Shown: positions 1 to 8,266 of the stretch, in pieces
Position numbering within the stretch: position 1 is the stretch's first letter
How the letters are laid out: each line of letters begins with the position of its first letter
Origin: Streptomyces bungoensis
Lineage (GTDB): Bacteria > Actinomycetota > Actinomycetes > Streptomycetales > Streptomycetaceae
Assembly (NCBI RefSeq): GCF_001514215.1
Contig: NZ_KQ948883.1
Coordinates: forward strand, 6,657 to 43,862
Reading direction: 5' to 3'
Length of the DNA: 37,206 nucleotides
Notes under the pieces: model-generated
The model's database searches: none
Told to the model about the DNA's origin: nothing
What the model saw: only the letters and a program-made list of their open reading frames with translations
Position numbers and translations under genes: made by a program

Positions 1-506
1 GCCGGCTTCAGCTCGATGACCGTCTCGGGCTCCGGCTCGGCCACGGGCTCCGCCTCGGCAGCCGCAGGCTCGGGCTCGGCCTCAGCAACAGGCTCCGGCT
101 CAGCCTCAGCCTCAGCCGCAGGCTCCGCCTCGGCAGCCTCGGGCTCTGCCTCAGCAACCACAGGCTCCTGCTCCGGCTCGGCCTCAGCGACGGGTTCCGG
201 GTCAGCAACCACAGGCTTCGGCTCAGCCGCCGCAGGCTCCTGCTCCGGCTCCACGTCCCGTTCCGTCGGCTGCTTCGGCACCGTGATGTTGTCGAAGGCC
301 GCCGCGACGAGGTCGTGTTCGTCGGGGGAGGCGGTGCGGGGCTCGGGGACCTGGGCGGTCGGGGCCGGGGTCGGAGCGGGGGGCTCCGGGGAGGAGGTCT
401 GCGGCTCGGGAGACGGCGCGGGACGTCGGTCCGCACCCTCTGCTTCGGCGGTGCGCGTCTTGCGCCCTCGGCCGAATGCGTTCCGCAGGAGAGTGAGAAT
501 GCCCAT
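1..506 (-). CDS. Glu/Pro/Ala-repeat protein, N-terminal part (runs off the left edge)
   Basis: This is the first 168 codons of a gene that continues beyond base 1. The protein begins MGILTLLRNAFGRGRK, a short basic amphipathic start I associate with a conserved streptomycete family that may carry a C-terminal von Willebrand A-type domain; that domain is not in the window, so the link is from memory. A Pro/Ser-rich stretch follows, then a short ordered block (DEHDLVAAAFDNITVPK, about residues 67-83). From about residue 93 to the edge it is an acidic low-complexity tract of AEPEP and AEAEP units. The ATG at 506 is preceded on the minus strand by AAGGG at suitable spacing. The repeats make the opposite strand look open; those Ser-rich frames are shadows. 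Function unknown. Confidence 0.75.
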   Translation of the reverse strand, partial: MGILTLLRNAFGRGRKTRTAEAEGADRRPAPSPEPQTSSPEPPAPTPAPTAQVPEPRTASPDEHDLVAAAFDNITVPKQPTERDVEPEQEPAAAEPKPVVADPEPVAEAEPEQEPVVAEAEPEAAEAEPAAEAEAEPEPVAEAEPEPAAAEAEPVAEPEPETVIELKP

Positions 507-603
507 GTCGCAACCCTTCACGTGAGTTGGTCCCGTCGATCCCTGGCCAGGACGGACACGTAAGGTTAGCGGCCCCGGATTGCGATTCCGCCAGAGGTGG
601 ATG

Positions 604-1389
604 TCAGGGGGCGTCGACGTCGGACAGGAACTCCGCCAGCACCCCGTTGAACTCCTCCGGCCGCTCCAGGTTGGGCAGGTGCGCCGCGCCCTCCACCACG
701 CGCAGCACGGAGTGCGGAAGCGCCGCGTGCATCGCCTCCGCGTCCGCCACCGGCGTGTACGTGTCGTCGGCGCCGACCACGACCAGCGCGGGCACCGTCA
801 CCCGCGTCAACAGGTCGCGGTAGTCGGGGCGTTCGGCACGGCCCCGCAGCGCCGCCGCGGCGCCCCGCGGCGAGGTGGCCGTCATCATGCGGTGGACGTG
901 GGCCTTCACCTCAGGGTCGGCGCAGGGGGCGACCATCCGCTCCAGGACCTCGTCGGCGTACCCGCGCATGCCCTCGGCGAGCAGCCGCTCGGCCATGGCC
1001 AGCCGGCCCCGCCGGCCCTCGGGCGTCTCGGCCTCCGGAAAGGTGTCCGCGAGGACCAGGCCCCGGACGCGGGCGCCGAAGCGGGCGTAGCACTCCATGG
1101 CGATCTGGCCGCCCATCGACAGCCCGGCCAGGACGAACGTCTCCACCTCGAGCGCGTCGAGCAGATCGAGCAGGTCCTGGGCGTGGCGGGCGAGCGGGAC
1201 GGTGCCGGGGGTCACCGGGGAGGCGCCGTAGCCGCGCAGGTCGGGGGCGATCACGCGGCGGTCGGTGCGGAACGCGGTCAGCTGCGGGTGCCACATCGTG
1301 CGGTCGAAGGGGTGGCCGTGGACGAGGACGAGCGGGACCCGGGAGGGGACGCCGGGGTTTTTGTCCTCGTATGCGAGGAAGGGCTGCAT
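604..1389 (-). CDS. alpha/beta-fold hydrolase
   Basis: A 261-aa cytosolic alpha/beta hydrolase of the common single-domain type. The oxyanion-hole motif LVHGHPFD is near residue 22. The nucleophile elbow GLSMGG puts the catalytic Ser at about 91, the acid Asp lies in GADDTYTP (about 209) and the His in GAAHLPNLERP (about 237), so the triad is complete. The substrate cannot be read from sequence; relatives include 3-oxoadipate enol-lactonase-like and non-haem haloperoxidase-like esterases. I start at ATG 1389 because an upstream in-frame GTG (1449) would run the coding sequence through the operator repeats shared with the divergent MocR gene. The arrangement suggests that regulator controls it. 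Confidence 0.9.
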   Translation of the reverse strand: MQPFLAYEDKNPGVPSRVPLVLVHGHPFDRTMWHPQLTAFRTDRRVIAPDLRGYGASPVTPGTVPLARHAQDLLDLLDALEVETFVLAGLSMGGQIAMECYARFGARVRGLVLADTFPEAETPEGRRGRLAMAERLLAEGMRGYADEVLERMVAPCADPEVKAHVHRMMTATSPRGAAAALRGRAERPDYRDLLTRVTVPALVVVGADDTYTPVADAEAMHAALPHSVLRVVEGAAHLPNLERPEEFNGVLAEFLSDVDAP

Positions 1390-1416
1390 GGGAGCGACCC
1401 TAGAAGCCCGCAACTT

Positions 1417-1450
1417 CTCGGTGCAATAAAATCTTTGCCCTCGGTGCAAT
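1417..1450. promoter_or_regulatory. Direct-repeat operator, probably for the MocR regulator
   Basis: Two perfect copies of CTCGGTGCAAT lie at 1417-1427 and 1440-1450, start-to-start spacing 23 bp (about two helical turns), inside the 88-bp gap between the hydrolase and the MocR-type gene. MocR regulators such as GabR and PdxR are known to bind direct repeats in the divergent promoter next to their own gene. On the minus strand each copy contains TTGCAC, which could also serve as a -35 element for the hydrolase. The repeat is directly visible; binding by this regulator is inferred. Confidence 0.65.
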
Positions 1451-1477
1451 CAAGGGGACCGGCAGAGGCAGGGGCTC

Positions 1478-2842
1478 GTGGACGACTACCGCCGTATCGC
1501 CGACCGGATCGCCGCCGACATCGGCCGGGGGCGGCTCCGGCCGGGGCAGCGGCTGCCGCCGCAGCGGGCGTTCGCGCGCCGGCACGGCATCGCCGCGTCG
1601 ACGGCGGGGCGGGTGTACGCGGAACTGGTGCGCCGGGGGCTGGTGGTGGGGGAGGTCGGCCGGGGTACGTTCGTGCGCGCCACCGAGCCGGACGGGCAGC
1701 CGGGGCACGCGCTGACCGAGGTGGCCGGAGACCGGGGCGGGAGCGGTCCCTCGCTCGTCAATCTGGAGCTCAACTACCCCGCCACGCCGGGTCAGTCGGA
1801 GCTGCTCGCTCCCGCCCTCGCGGCACTGCTGCGGCCGGACGCCCTGGCCGGGGCGCTGCGGCCCGCCCCGGCCGCCGGCGGTGCGGCGGCCCGGGAGGCG
1901 GTCGCGGAGCTGCTGGCCACCGGCGGGTGGCGGCCGGACCCGGCCGGGATCGTGTTCACCGGCAACGCCCGCCAGGCCATCGCCGCCACCCTCGCCTCCC
2001 TGGTCCGGCCGGGGGGCCGGGTCGGGGTCGAACCGCTGACGTATCCGCTGGTCAAGGAGATCGCGGCGCGGCTCGGCTGTGTCCTCGTGCCGCTCGCCGC
2101 CGACGCCCGCGGGCCGCTGCCCGGGTCCGTCGCCGCCCTGCACCGCGGCGCCCCGCTGTCCGCGCTGTACCTCCAGCCGTCCCTGCACAACCCGACCTCG
2201 CTCACCCTGGACGGTGAGCGGCGTGGAGAACTGGCCGAGGTCGTCCACAGCCTGGGGATACCGGTCGTGGAGGACCGGATCTGGTCCTTCCTGCACACCG
2301 GCGGCGCACCGCCGCTGGCCGCCCTCGCACCCGGTCTCGTCCACCTGGTCGACGGGCTGTCCAAGCGGGTGGCGCCGGGGCTCACCGTCGGGTTCGCCGC
2401 CGTACCGGCCGGGCGGGCGGAGGCGGTGGCGCGGGCCGTCAGGTCCGGGGGCTGGAGCGCGGGCTCCTTCGCGCTGGAGGCGGCCGTGCGCTGGCTCGCG
2501 GACGGGACCGTGGACCGGCTGGTCGCCGCGCGGCGGCGGGACGCGGCGCGGCGGCAGCGGCTGGTCGCCGAGGAGCTGGCCGGTTTCGCCGTACGGTCCG
2601 ATCCGGCGTCCTGTTTCGCCTGGTGGGAGCTGCCCGAGCCGTGGCGGGCGGACACCTTCACGGCGGCCGCGCGGGCGCACGGCATCGCGGTCACCCCGGG
2701 CACGGCCTTCTCGGTCGGCCCCGCCCGCACCCCGGACGCGGTCAGGCTCGGGCTCGCGTCGGTGCCGGAGCGGGAGCTGGCGCGGGCGCTGCGGATCCTC
2801 GCCGGTGTCGCGCGAGGCGGGGCAGCCGCGGCCGGCGGCTGA
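1478..2842 (+). CDS. MocR-type GntR/aminotransferase-like transcriptional regulator
   Basis: A 454-aa two-domain regulator. Residues 1-70 form a GntR winged helix (DDYRRIADRIAADI, then RLPPQRAFARRHGIAASTAGRVYAEL). Residues from about 90 form a fold-type-I PLP aminotransferase-like domain with the NPTSLT segment and the PLP lysine in GLSKRVAPG (Lys296). PLP or an aldehyde/amine adduct is the expected effector, as in GabR and PdxR. The start is GTG 1478, behind GAGGCAGGGG. It is divergent from the hydrolase with a direct-repeat operator between. Its last 101 bp overlap, on the opposite strand, the end of the downstream membrane-protein gene. Conserved length and domains make the call safe; the regulated pathway is unknown. 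Confidence 0.93.
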   Translation: MDDYRRIADRIAADIGRGRLRPGQRLPPQRAFARRHGIAASTAGRVYAELVRRGLVVGEVGRGTFVRATEPDGQPGHALTEVAGDRGGSGPSLVNLELNYPATPGQSELLAPALAALLRPDALAGALRPAPAAGGAAAREAVAELLATGGWRPDPAGIVFTGNARQAIAATLASLVRPGGRVGVEPLTYPLVKEIAARLGCVLVPLAADARGPLPGSVAALHRGAPLSALYLQPSLHNPTSLTLDGERRGELAEVVHSLGIPVVEDRIWSFLHTGGAPPLAALAPGLVHLVDGLSKRVAPGLTVGFAAVPAGRAEAVARAVRSGGWSAGSFALEAAVRWLADGTVDRLVAARRRDAARRQRLVAEELAGFAVRSDPASCFAWWELPEPWRADTFTAAARAHGIAVTPGTAFSVGPARTPDAVRLGLASVPERELARALRILAGVARGGAAAAGG

Positions 2843-3680
2843 GCCAGGCGGCCAGGGCCACGACGAGGCCCAGCGCCAGCAGCAGCCAGGACACCGTGCG
2901 CAGGGTGGCGGTGAGGGCGTCGTAGACCGCGCCCACCGCCGGGTGGGGCACGTCGGCGGGCAGGCCAGCGAGGGTCAGGCCCCGGCCGACGGTGACGGCG
3001 AGGGAGAGCAGGGCGCCGCCCAGGGCCGTGCCGAGGGCGGTCGCGGCGACGGCGCGGCGGCGGTGGACGGCCAGGGCGATCCCGCAGACGGCGAAGACGA
3101 CGGCGCCGACCGGCAGCCAGAGTCCGGCGACCTCCAGCACGTGGAATCCCTTCCGCAGGCGGTCCACCTCGCCCGCCTGGAGCACGGGGACCGCCGTGTG
3201 CTCCACCGGGATGTGCGCGCCGAACGTCACGTGTTCCTCGGCGAGCTGCTGCTTGAGCTGGGCGGTCACCGGGGCGAAGTCCACGGTGACCGGCTCCCGC
3301 GCGTCCCCGGCCGGGTCCTGCTCGCGCAGGGCGCGCAGCACCGCGTCGTGCGTGACCCGGTTGCCGGTGTCCCAGGCCGTCCGGAAGGCGCGGGTGCGGG
3401 TGAAGGAGCGCACCGCCTCGTGCACGAACGGGGCCACGGAGTCGCGCACGACGCGGACGTCGAGCCGCTGGTCGACCTCGCGCACGATGTCGTCCCCGAC
3501 GGTCTGCGCGACGGCCTCCCGCACGTCCGGGTCGGCGGCGAGCGGGGCCATCGTGGTGACGTACCGGCCCGTGTCGGTGAGCCCGTACGCCGCCCAGGCC
3601 GCCAGCGCGCCGAACGGCACGAGCAGGCAGGCCACGGCGATCAGTACGGCCGAGAGGGCACTCCTGAGACGTCTGGACAC
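2742..3680 (-). CDS. Membrane protein with large extracytoplasmic domain, unknown function
   Basis: About 312 aa. One N-terminal transmembrane helix (about residues 8-28, SALSAVLIAVACLLVPFGAL) is followed by about 160 mostly soluble residues containing ADTGRYVTTMAPLA-like and VPVEHT-like blocks, then three helices and a Pro/Ala/Arg tail. This looks like an integral membrane protein common in Streptomyces, for which I know no function. The start is uncertain: GTG 3680 has GGGAGG directly against it, which is closer than usual. The 3' 101 bp overlap the convergent MocR gene; both frames stay open there, and the overlapping end of this protein is low-complexity APAPAPAPTRARA. Confidence 0.75.
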   Translation of the reverse strand: MSRRLRSALSAVLIAVACLLVPFGALAAWAAYGLTDTGRYVTTMAPLAADPDVREAVAQTVGDDIVREVDQRLDVRVVRDSVAPFVHEAVRSFTRTRAFRTAWDTGNRVTHDAVLRALREQDPAGDAREPVTVDFAPVTAQLKQQLAEEHVTFGAHIPVEHTAVPVLQAGEVDRLRKGFHVLEVAGLWLPVGAVVFAVCGIALAVHRRRAVAATALGTALGGALLSLAVTVGRGLTLAGLPADVPHPAVGAVYDALTATLRTVSWLLLALGLVVALAAWLSRRPRLPRLARHRRGSAAPAPAPAPAPTRARA

Positions 3681-3760
3681 CCTCCCAGGCAACGGTGTGC
3701 GGGGCGCGGACGCGAGCGGAGGGGCGCCAACCGGGGGACGCGGCGGGGCGGAGGGACGGA

Positions 3761-3795
3761 CGCGGGGCCCCGGCCGGTCCGGCCGGGGCCCCGCG
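3761..3795 (-). terminator. Strong hairpin terminator
   Basis: Perfect 17-bp inverted repeat (left arm 3761-3777, right arm 3779-3795), entirely G and C, starting 14 bases beyond the stop of the minus-strand gene at 3809. There is no T-tract, as is usual for streptomycete terminators. Confidence 0.75.
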
Positions 3796-3808
3796 CCCGC
3801 CGTCGCGC

Positions 3809-4291
3809 TCAGCGGATCCTGTGGCCGGCGGCGTCCTCGCGGGTGTAGTAGCGGTAGAAGAAGGCGATGAAGGTGCCCGCGGCCAGGGCCAGCGAGACCA
3901 GCACCGCGATCCAGACCGGCGGGTTGGACTGGCTGTAGAGGAACCCGACGGCGGCGCCGGCGAACGCCGACCACAGCAGTGCGTGCACCTCCCGCGCCAT
4001 CCGCGGACCCAGGGTCAGCAGGGTGCCGCAGATCACCGCGAAGACCAGCGCGGCGACGAGCCCGTAGAACACGTTCCAGCCGGTGACGGGTCCGCCGAAG
4101 CGCCGGTTGGCCGAGACCCAGTAGCCGTAGATCAGGCCGAGCCCCACCGGGACGACCACCCGGATGATCCGGTGGGTGCGGGCGTCGAGGACGTCGGGGG
4201 TACGGCCGCGGCCGGGGGAGGTGCCGGCCTCCACCGCGGGCGCCGGGCCGCGTCGGTACCGTCCACCGGGTGCGGGTGCCGCTTGAGCCAT
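3809..4291 (-). CDS. Small four-helix membrane protein, unknown
   Basis: 160 aa. About 40 residues of a polar Gly/Pro/Arg N-terminus precede four predicted transmembrane helices, recognisable as VVVPVGLGLIYGYWV, VFYGLVAALVFAVICGTLL, ALLWSAFAGAAVGFLY and VWIAVLVSLALAAGTFIAFF, and a short charged C-terminus. ATG 4291 has GAGGAG upstream at suitable spacing. A hairpin terminator follows the stop, so it is probably transcribed alone. I do not recognise a named family. Confidence 0.85.
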   Translation of the reverse strand: MAQAAPAPGGRYRRGPAPAVEAGTSPGRGRTPDVLDARTHRIIRVVVPVGLGLIYGYWVSANRRFGGPVTGWNVFYGLVAALVFAVICGTLLTLGPRMAREVHALLWSAFAGAAVGFLYSQSNPPVWIAVLVSLALAAGTFIAFFYRYYTREDAAGHRIR

Positions 4292-4513
4292 GGGAGCACT
4301 CCTCTCTCCTCGCCCCCGCCTTCCAGGGCACACCTGGGGCGACGGCCTGGCAAGTCGTCGCGAGTCGTCCAGGAGGGTGACGAGTGCCCGGAAACGCCAC
4401 GTGTGTGCCCCTGTTTCGCGCAAGCTGCGGGTGCGGTGCCGGGGCGCGGCCACGCGGCCCGGCCGTCGCAGCGGTTACGGTGCTGGCTGTAGGGCGACGA
4501 CAGGGGAGGGACG

Positions 4514-6103
4514 ATGCCCGGAACCGTGCTGCTGCTCGCGGCCTCGCCGCTGGGCCGGGGGCGGCTGGTGGACGCGGCCGGCGTGCTGCCCGTCCTGGCC
4601 GCGGTCGCCCCCGCCGTGCTGTCCGGCACCGAGACGGCGAACGTGGTCGAGCTCGCCGACCCGCTGGAGCCGCAGGCCGTGCTCACCCGGCTGCGCGCCG
4701 CCGCGGCGGCCCCCGGACCGCTCACCGTGTACCTCACCGGGCAGCTGCACCTGGACCGCCGCCAGCGCCTGCCCCATCTGGCCCTGGCCCGCACCACGCC
4801 GGCGACCGTGCGCTACACCGGTCTGCCGTGGCACTGGATCCGGGAGGAGCTGCGGCTGCGCTCCGCCGCGGACACCGCGCTGGTGGTGGACCTGCACGCG
4901 GACGCGGAGACCTGGCAGTACCTGGCCGGGCGGCCGCTCGACTCCGGGCGCACCGTCTCGGTGTACGGCCGCGTCGCCCCGCCGCGGTCCGGCCGGCGGG
5001 GCCTGGCGGAGCCGTCGTACATGAAGGCGGTGGCGACCCTGCTGCGCAGCGGCCACCGGCCGCCCCTCGGTCATCTGCACGAACAGGCGCTGGCGCGCAC
5101 CACCGGCGGTGGCCCGACCCACGACCTGGTGCTGTCCGGCCCCGGGGGGCACCCGGGCGCGCCGCCGTACCAGGCATCCCCACCTGGCCTGCACACCGTG
5201 GCGCCGCCTCCGCCCGGCCCGTCGGCCGCGGACCCGCATTCGGGGGCCGCCCCGGCGGCCCGGGCGCCCAAGGCTCGCGCGGTGGCTCCGGCCGGGCTGG
5301 TGGTCATGGACGCACGGATTCCCCCGGCACCCCCGGCACCACCGGCGAGTACGGCCGCGACGGAGGCGCGCACGTCTTCGGCGACCGCCGCCGGTCCGGC
5401 GGGCGCGGACTCGCCCGCCGCCCCCGTGGAGCCGCAAAGTCCCTCGGTACCCCCGGCCCGAACGGCTGAGGCGGATTTCCGCGTCTCCCCCGTGCCGATC
5501 GGCGACGACGCGGCGGTCGAGGGGTCGTACGCGGCCCTCGCGGGCCCGGACCGCCCGGCGGGGGTGGAGTCCACGACTGCGCCGGTGCCCCCGGGCCGTA
5601 CGGTGGCCGCGGGCCTGCTCGCCTCCCCGGCGCCGGGCGCCGACGCGACGGGCGCGCGGCCGCACGTCTCCCACCCGGCGGCAGCCGATCCGCACGGGGA
5701 CATCAGTGCCGCCGTGCGGGACGGGCGGCACGGGGACGCCGATGGGCTGGCCGCGCGGTACGAGGAGGACGCCGTGCGGGCGTACGGGGCCGCGTCGGAC
5801 GAGGCGCTGCACTGGGCGGAGGTGCGGGCCGACCTGGCGATGTTCGCGGGGGACACCGTGCGCAGCTGCGAGGGGTGGCTGCGGGTGGCCGGGGTGCGGC
5901 TGGCGGCGGGGCAGCCGGCGGACGCGCCCGCCGTGGAGGCGGCCGTGGACCGGGCCCACCATCAGTGGGGCCGTATCGAGGACGCGGCGCGGGCCCGTGA
6001 ACTCGGGCCCGCGCTGGCGGAGTTGAGGCTGCTTGTGCCGGGCCGCCGGCAGGGCGCGCTGGAGAACGTCCAGCGGCACCTGCGGCAGCTCCAGGACCGG
6101 TAG
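4514..6103 (+). CDS. Probable pseudo-caspase (CD-clan fold without catalytic dyad) with Pro/Ala linker and helical C-terminus
   Basis: 529 aa in three parts. Residues 1-205 read like a bacterial caspase-type domain: VLLLAASP strand, ELADPLEPQAVLTRLRAAA, the strand LTVYLTGQLHLD where active enzymes have GHG, ARTTPATVRYTGLPWHWIREEL, then TALVVDLHADAETW where enzymes have DxCxSG, and SYMKAVATLLRSG. By this alignment the catalytic His is Gln77 and the Cys is His128, so proteolysis is not expected. Residues about 206-395 are a Pro/Ala/Thr-rich linker. Residues about 396-529 are helical and TPR-like (DGLAARYEEDAVRAYG onward). ATG 4514 follows AGGGGAGGG. What is seen is the domain pattern; the fold assignment is my inference and the role is unknown. 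The gene ends 6 bases from a convergent gene. Confidence 0.8.
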   Translation: MPGTVLLLAASPLGRGRLVDAAGVLPVLAAVAPAVLSGTETANVVELADPLEPQAVLTRLRAAAAAPGPLTVYLTGQLHLDRRQRLPHLALARTTPATVRYTGLPWHWIREELRLRSAADTALVVDLHADAETWQYLAGRPLDSGRTVSVYGRVAPPRSGRRGLAEPSYMKAVATLLRSGHRPPLGHLHEQALARTTGGGPTHDLVLSGPGGHPGAPPYQASPPGLHTVAPPPPGPSAADPHSGAAPAARAPKARAVAPAGLVVMDARIPPAPPAPPASTAATEARTSSATAAGPAGADSPAAPVEPQSPSVPPARTAEADFRVSPVPIGDDAAVEGSYAALAGPDRPAGVESTTAPVPPGRTVAAGLLASPAPGADATGARPHVSHPAAADPHGDISAAVRDGRHGDADGLAARYEEDAVRAYGAASDEALHWAEVRADLAMFAGDTVRSCEGWLRVAGVRLAAGQPADAPAVEAAVDRAHHQWGRIEDAARARELGPALAELRLLVPGRRQGALENVQRHLRQLQDR

Positions 6104-6108
6104 GGGCG

Positions 6109-8082
6109 TCAGCGGGTGTAGGTGAAGTACTTCCAGGCGCCGTGCGTCGTGGAGTTCACGTTGTCGCCGGAGGAGCCGTTGATGTACGACGAGCGGATCC
6201 GGAAGCGCCAGCCGACGTCCTGGCCGTGGTCGCCGGTGATCTGGACCCGGGAGACGCCGTCGGAGTCGAGCTTGAAGTACTCGGGGTCGCCGGGGTACCA
6301 GCTGCCCTGGTAGTACACCTCGAACTCGAGCTTCTGCGAACGGCCCGGGTAGTACGGCATCTTGGTCGTGACCAGCGGGTCCTTCGACTTGTGGAAGAAG
6401 TAGTACGTGTGGCCCCACGTGCTCTTCGTCTTGTACTGCCGGCTGAGCGAGGTGGACACGCTGACCCGGGCGCCGACCGTGCTGGCGGCGGAGGCGGGCG
6501 CGTACCGGGCGTCGCCCGCGAACTTCGCGGTGACCTTCGTGTCCCGCTTCAGGTCCAGCGTGACCGACAGGTTCCCGTGCGAGTTGACCTTGCCGGACTT
6601 CACCAGCTTCTTCGGCTTGTCGGCGCCGAACGGGTCGGCCCAGATCTCCACCGTGCGGTTCTTGTAGGTGGTGCCGAGGTGCGCGGTGAACGTGACGTCC
6701 TTGCCGTACGCGTACACCTTGCCGTTGTTGTTCACCGTCAGCGACGTCTTGGCCCGGGACACCTCCACGGTGTCCTTGCCGGAGCCCGCCGCGTGGTCGG
6801 CGTCGCCCGCGTAGGACACCGTGTACTTCACCTTGCCGCCGGCCGGCGGGGTGTCGGTGAAGGAGTAGGTGCCGTCGGCCTCGACGGTCACCGGGGCGAG
6901 CGCCTTGCCGTTCGGGGACTCCAGGTCGGTGCGGGTGACGGTCAGCTGGACGCCCGCCGGGAGCGCGGCCTTGGAGGTGACCGTGCCCTTGACGGTGAGC
7001 TTCTTGGCGCGGGTGGCCGTCGCCGGGGCGTCCACGGTGACGGTGGTGACCGCCTTGGTGGGGGCGTCGAACGCGCGCAGCGAGTACGCGCCCTCGCTGT
7101 TGGAGGTCACCGCGAACAGCCGCGAGCCGTCCGGCGCCCAGGCCAGGCCGGCGGCGGCGAGGGTGTCCGCGCCGCTCGTGTTGCCGGTGTTGGGGAAGTC
7201 GTAGGTGCGGACCGCCTCGCTGCTGCCCGGCTTGAAGATGTAGACGTCCGGGTCGTACCAGGCGAAGCTGCCGCCGGCGACCGTGCCGTTGGGCGCGATG
7301 GCGACGGAGTTCGGGTAGGCCGTGCTCACGTACTTGCCGTCCTCATTGAGGTCGGCGGTCTTGAAAACCTGGTGGTAGTACGGCGCCCCGCTGGCCACCA
7401 CGACGTCCTTGCCGTCGGGGGTGACCTGGAAGTCGCCGAGGTTGCTGCCGGCCTCCCGGGTACTGGCCAGCTTCTGGGCGGTGCCCGACGAGACGTCGTA
7501 CGAGGCGATCTCGGCCGGGCTCATGCCGAGCTGGCCCGCGACCAGGGTGTCGGAGCCGGGCGCGGCGTCCAGGACCGGCGCCGAGTACCAGCCCTTGTCC
7601 TGGTCGAGGGTGACCTCGTGCTGGTCGCTCGTGAGGTCGACGGAGCCGATGCCGCCGGCCGCGTCGCCGCCGTAGCCGAACCACAGCCTGCCGCCCGCGA
7701 GGGCGACGCTGAGCGGCTTGTCGCCCACCGCGTAGCGGGTGGACTCGGTGTCCGTCGCGGTGTCGATGACGGCGATGGCGTCCAGGTCCTTGACGGCCGC
7801 GTAGAGCGTGCCGGAGTCGGCGGACAGCTCCAGGCCGAAGACACCGGACAGGTCGGTGGTGAGCTGCTTGACGACGTTGCCGGCGTAGTCGGTGACGACG
7901 ATCTTGCCGTTGCTCGGGTCGCTGACGAACACCTGCCGGTGGACGCCGTCGACGACGACGTCGCCGGTCGCCCTGACCGGCAGGAGCTTGCTGGAGTCGG
8001 CATGGGCGGGTGCGGCGGCGAGGGCCGCCGAGCTGAAGAGGACGGCCAGGGTCGTGGCAGCCGTCATGGTGCGCTTGGGCAC
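6109..8082 (-). CDS. Secreted YncE-like beta-propeller protein with Ig-like repeats
   Basis: 657 aa with a Sec signal peptide (basic PKRT, hydrophobic ATTLAVLFSSAALAAA, cleavage after AHA). Residues about 35-355 hold repeated propeller-blade strands (VSDPSNGKIVVTDYAGN, GLELSADSGTLYAAV, VAIAPNGTVAGG, LAWAPDGSRLFAV), as in YncE/SMP-30-type surface beta-propellers. Two Ig-like domains follow (VTVDAPATATRAKKLTVKGTV and TSLTVNNNGKVYAYGKDVTFTAHLG), then a Tyr/Lys-rich C-terminal beta domain. I start at GTG 8082, just ahead of the signal peptide; the longer frame to 8139 adds residues unlike a signal sequence. No wall anchor is visible, so it is probably released or non-covalently bound. Confidence 0.88.
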   Translation of the reverse strand: MPKRTMTAATTLAVLFSSAALAAAPAHADSSKLLPVRATGDVVVDGVHRQVFVSDPSNGKIVVTDYAGNVVKQLTTDLSGVFGLELSADSGTLYAAVKDLDAIAVIDTATDTESTRYAVGDKPLSVALAGGRLWFGYGGDAAGGIGSVDLTSDQHEVTLDQDKGWYSAPVLDAAPGSDTLVAGQLGMSPAEIASYDVSSGTAQKLASTREAGSNLGDFQVTPDGKDVVVASGAPYYHQVFKTADLNEDGKYVSTAYPNSVAIAPNGTVAGGSFAWYDPDVYIFKPGSSEAVRTYDFPNTGNTSGADTLAAAGLAWAPDGSRLFAVTSNSEGAYSLRAFDAPTKAVTTVTVDAPATATRAKKLTVKGTVTSKAALPAGVQLTVTRTDLESPNGKALAPVTVEADGTYSFTDTPPAGGKVKYTVSYAGDADHAAGSGKDTVEVSRAKTSLTVNNNGKVYAYGKDVTFTAHLGTTYKNRTVEIWADPFGADKPKKLVKSGKVNSHGNLSVTLDLKRDTKVTAKFAGDARYAPASAASTVGARVSVSTSLSRQYKTKSTWGHTYYFFHKSKDPLVTTKMPYYPGRSQKLEFEVYYQGSWYPGDPEYFKLDSDGVSRVQITGDHGQDVGWRFRIRSSYINGSSGDNVNSTTHGAWKYFTYTR

Positions 8083-8266
8083 GCGGATTCGAACCCCCCG
8101 GAACGAAAGAAGAGTGGGGCGCCACGGGGCAGGGGTCACGGCGTTCGTGCAGGTTCTGCGTGCGCCATGTGTGTGATCTGTGCCCTGCCGTGGCGGGTGA
8201 GCAAAGAGTAAGTCATGTCACTGACAACCGCAGCCGGTTACTTCACGCCATGGGCCTAAGTCCTGC

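Noticed and set aside
580..2217. Plus-strand frame opposite the hydrolase and overlapping the MocR gene
   Set aside because: No recognisable domain; both overlapped genes have intact catalytic or binding motifs.
4475..6418. 647-codon minus-strand frame opposite the pseudo-caspase
   Set aside because: Arg/Gly/Pro-rich, no start with a ribosome site, spans the ends of two real genes.
6142..8211. 689-codon plus-strand frame opposite the propeller protein
   Set aside because: Val/Gly/Arg/Asp-rich shadow; the minus-strand gene has a signal peptide and repeats with normal composition.
8083..8266. Promoter for the propeller gene
   Set aside because: Several TTG-type hexamers are present, but none has a convincing -10 at the right spacing.
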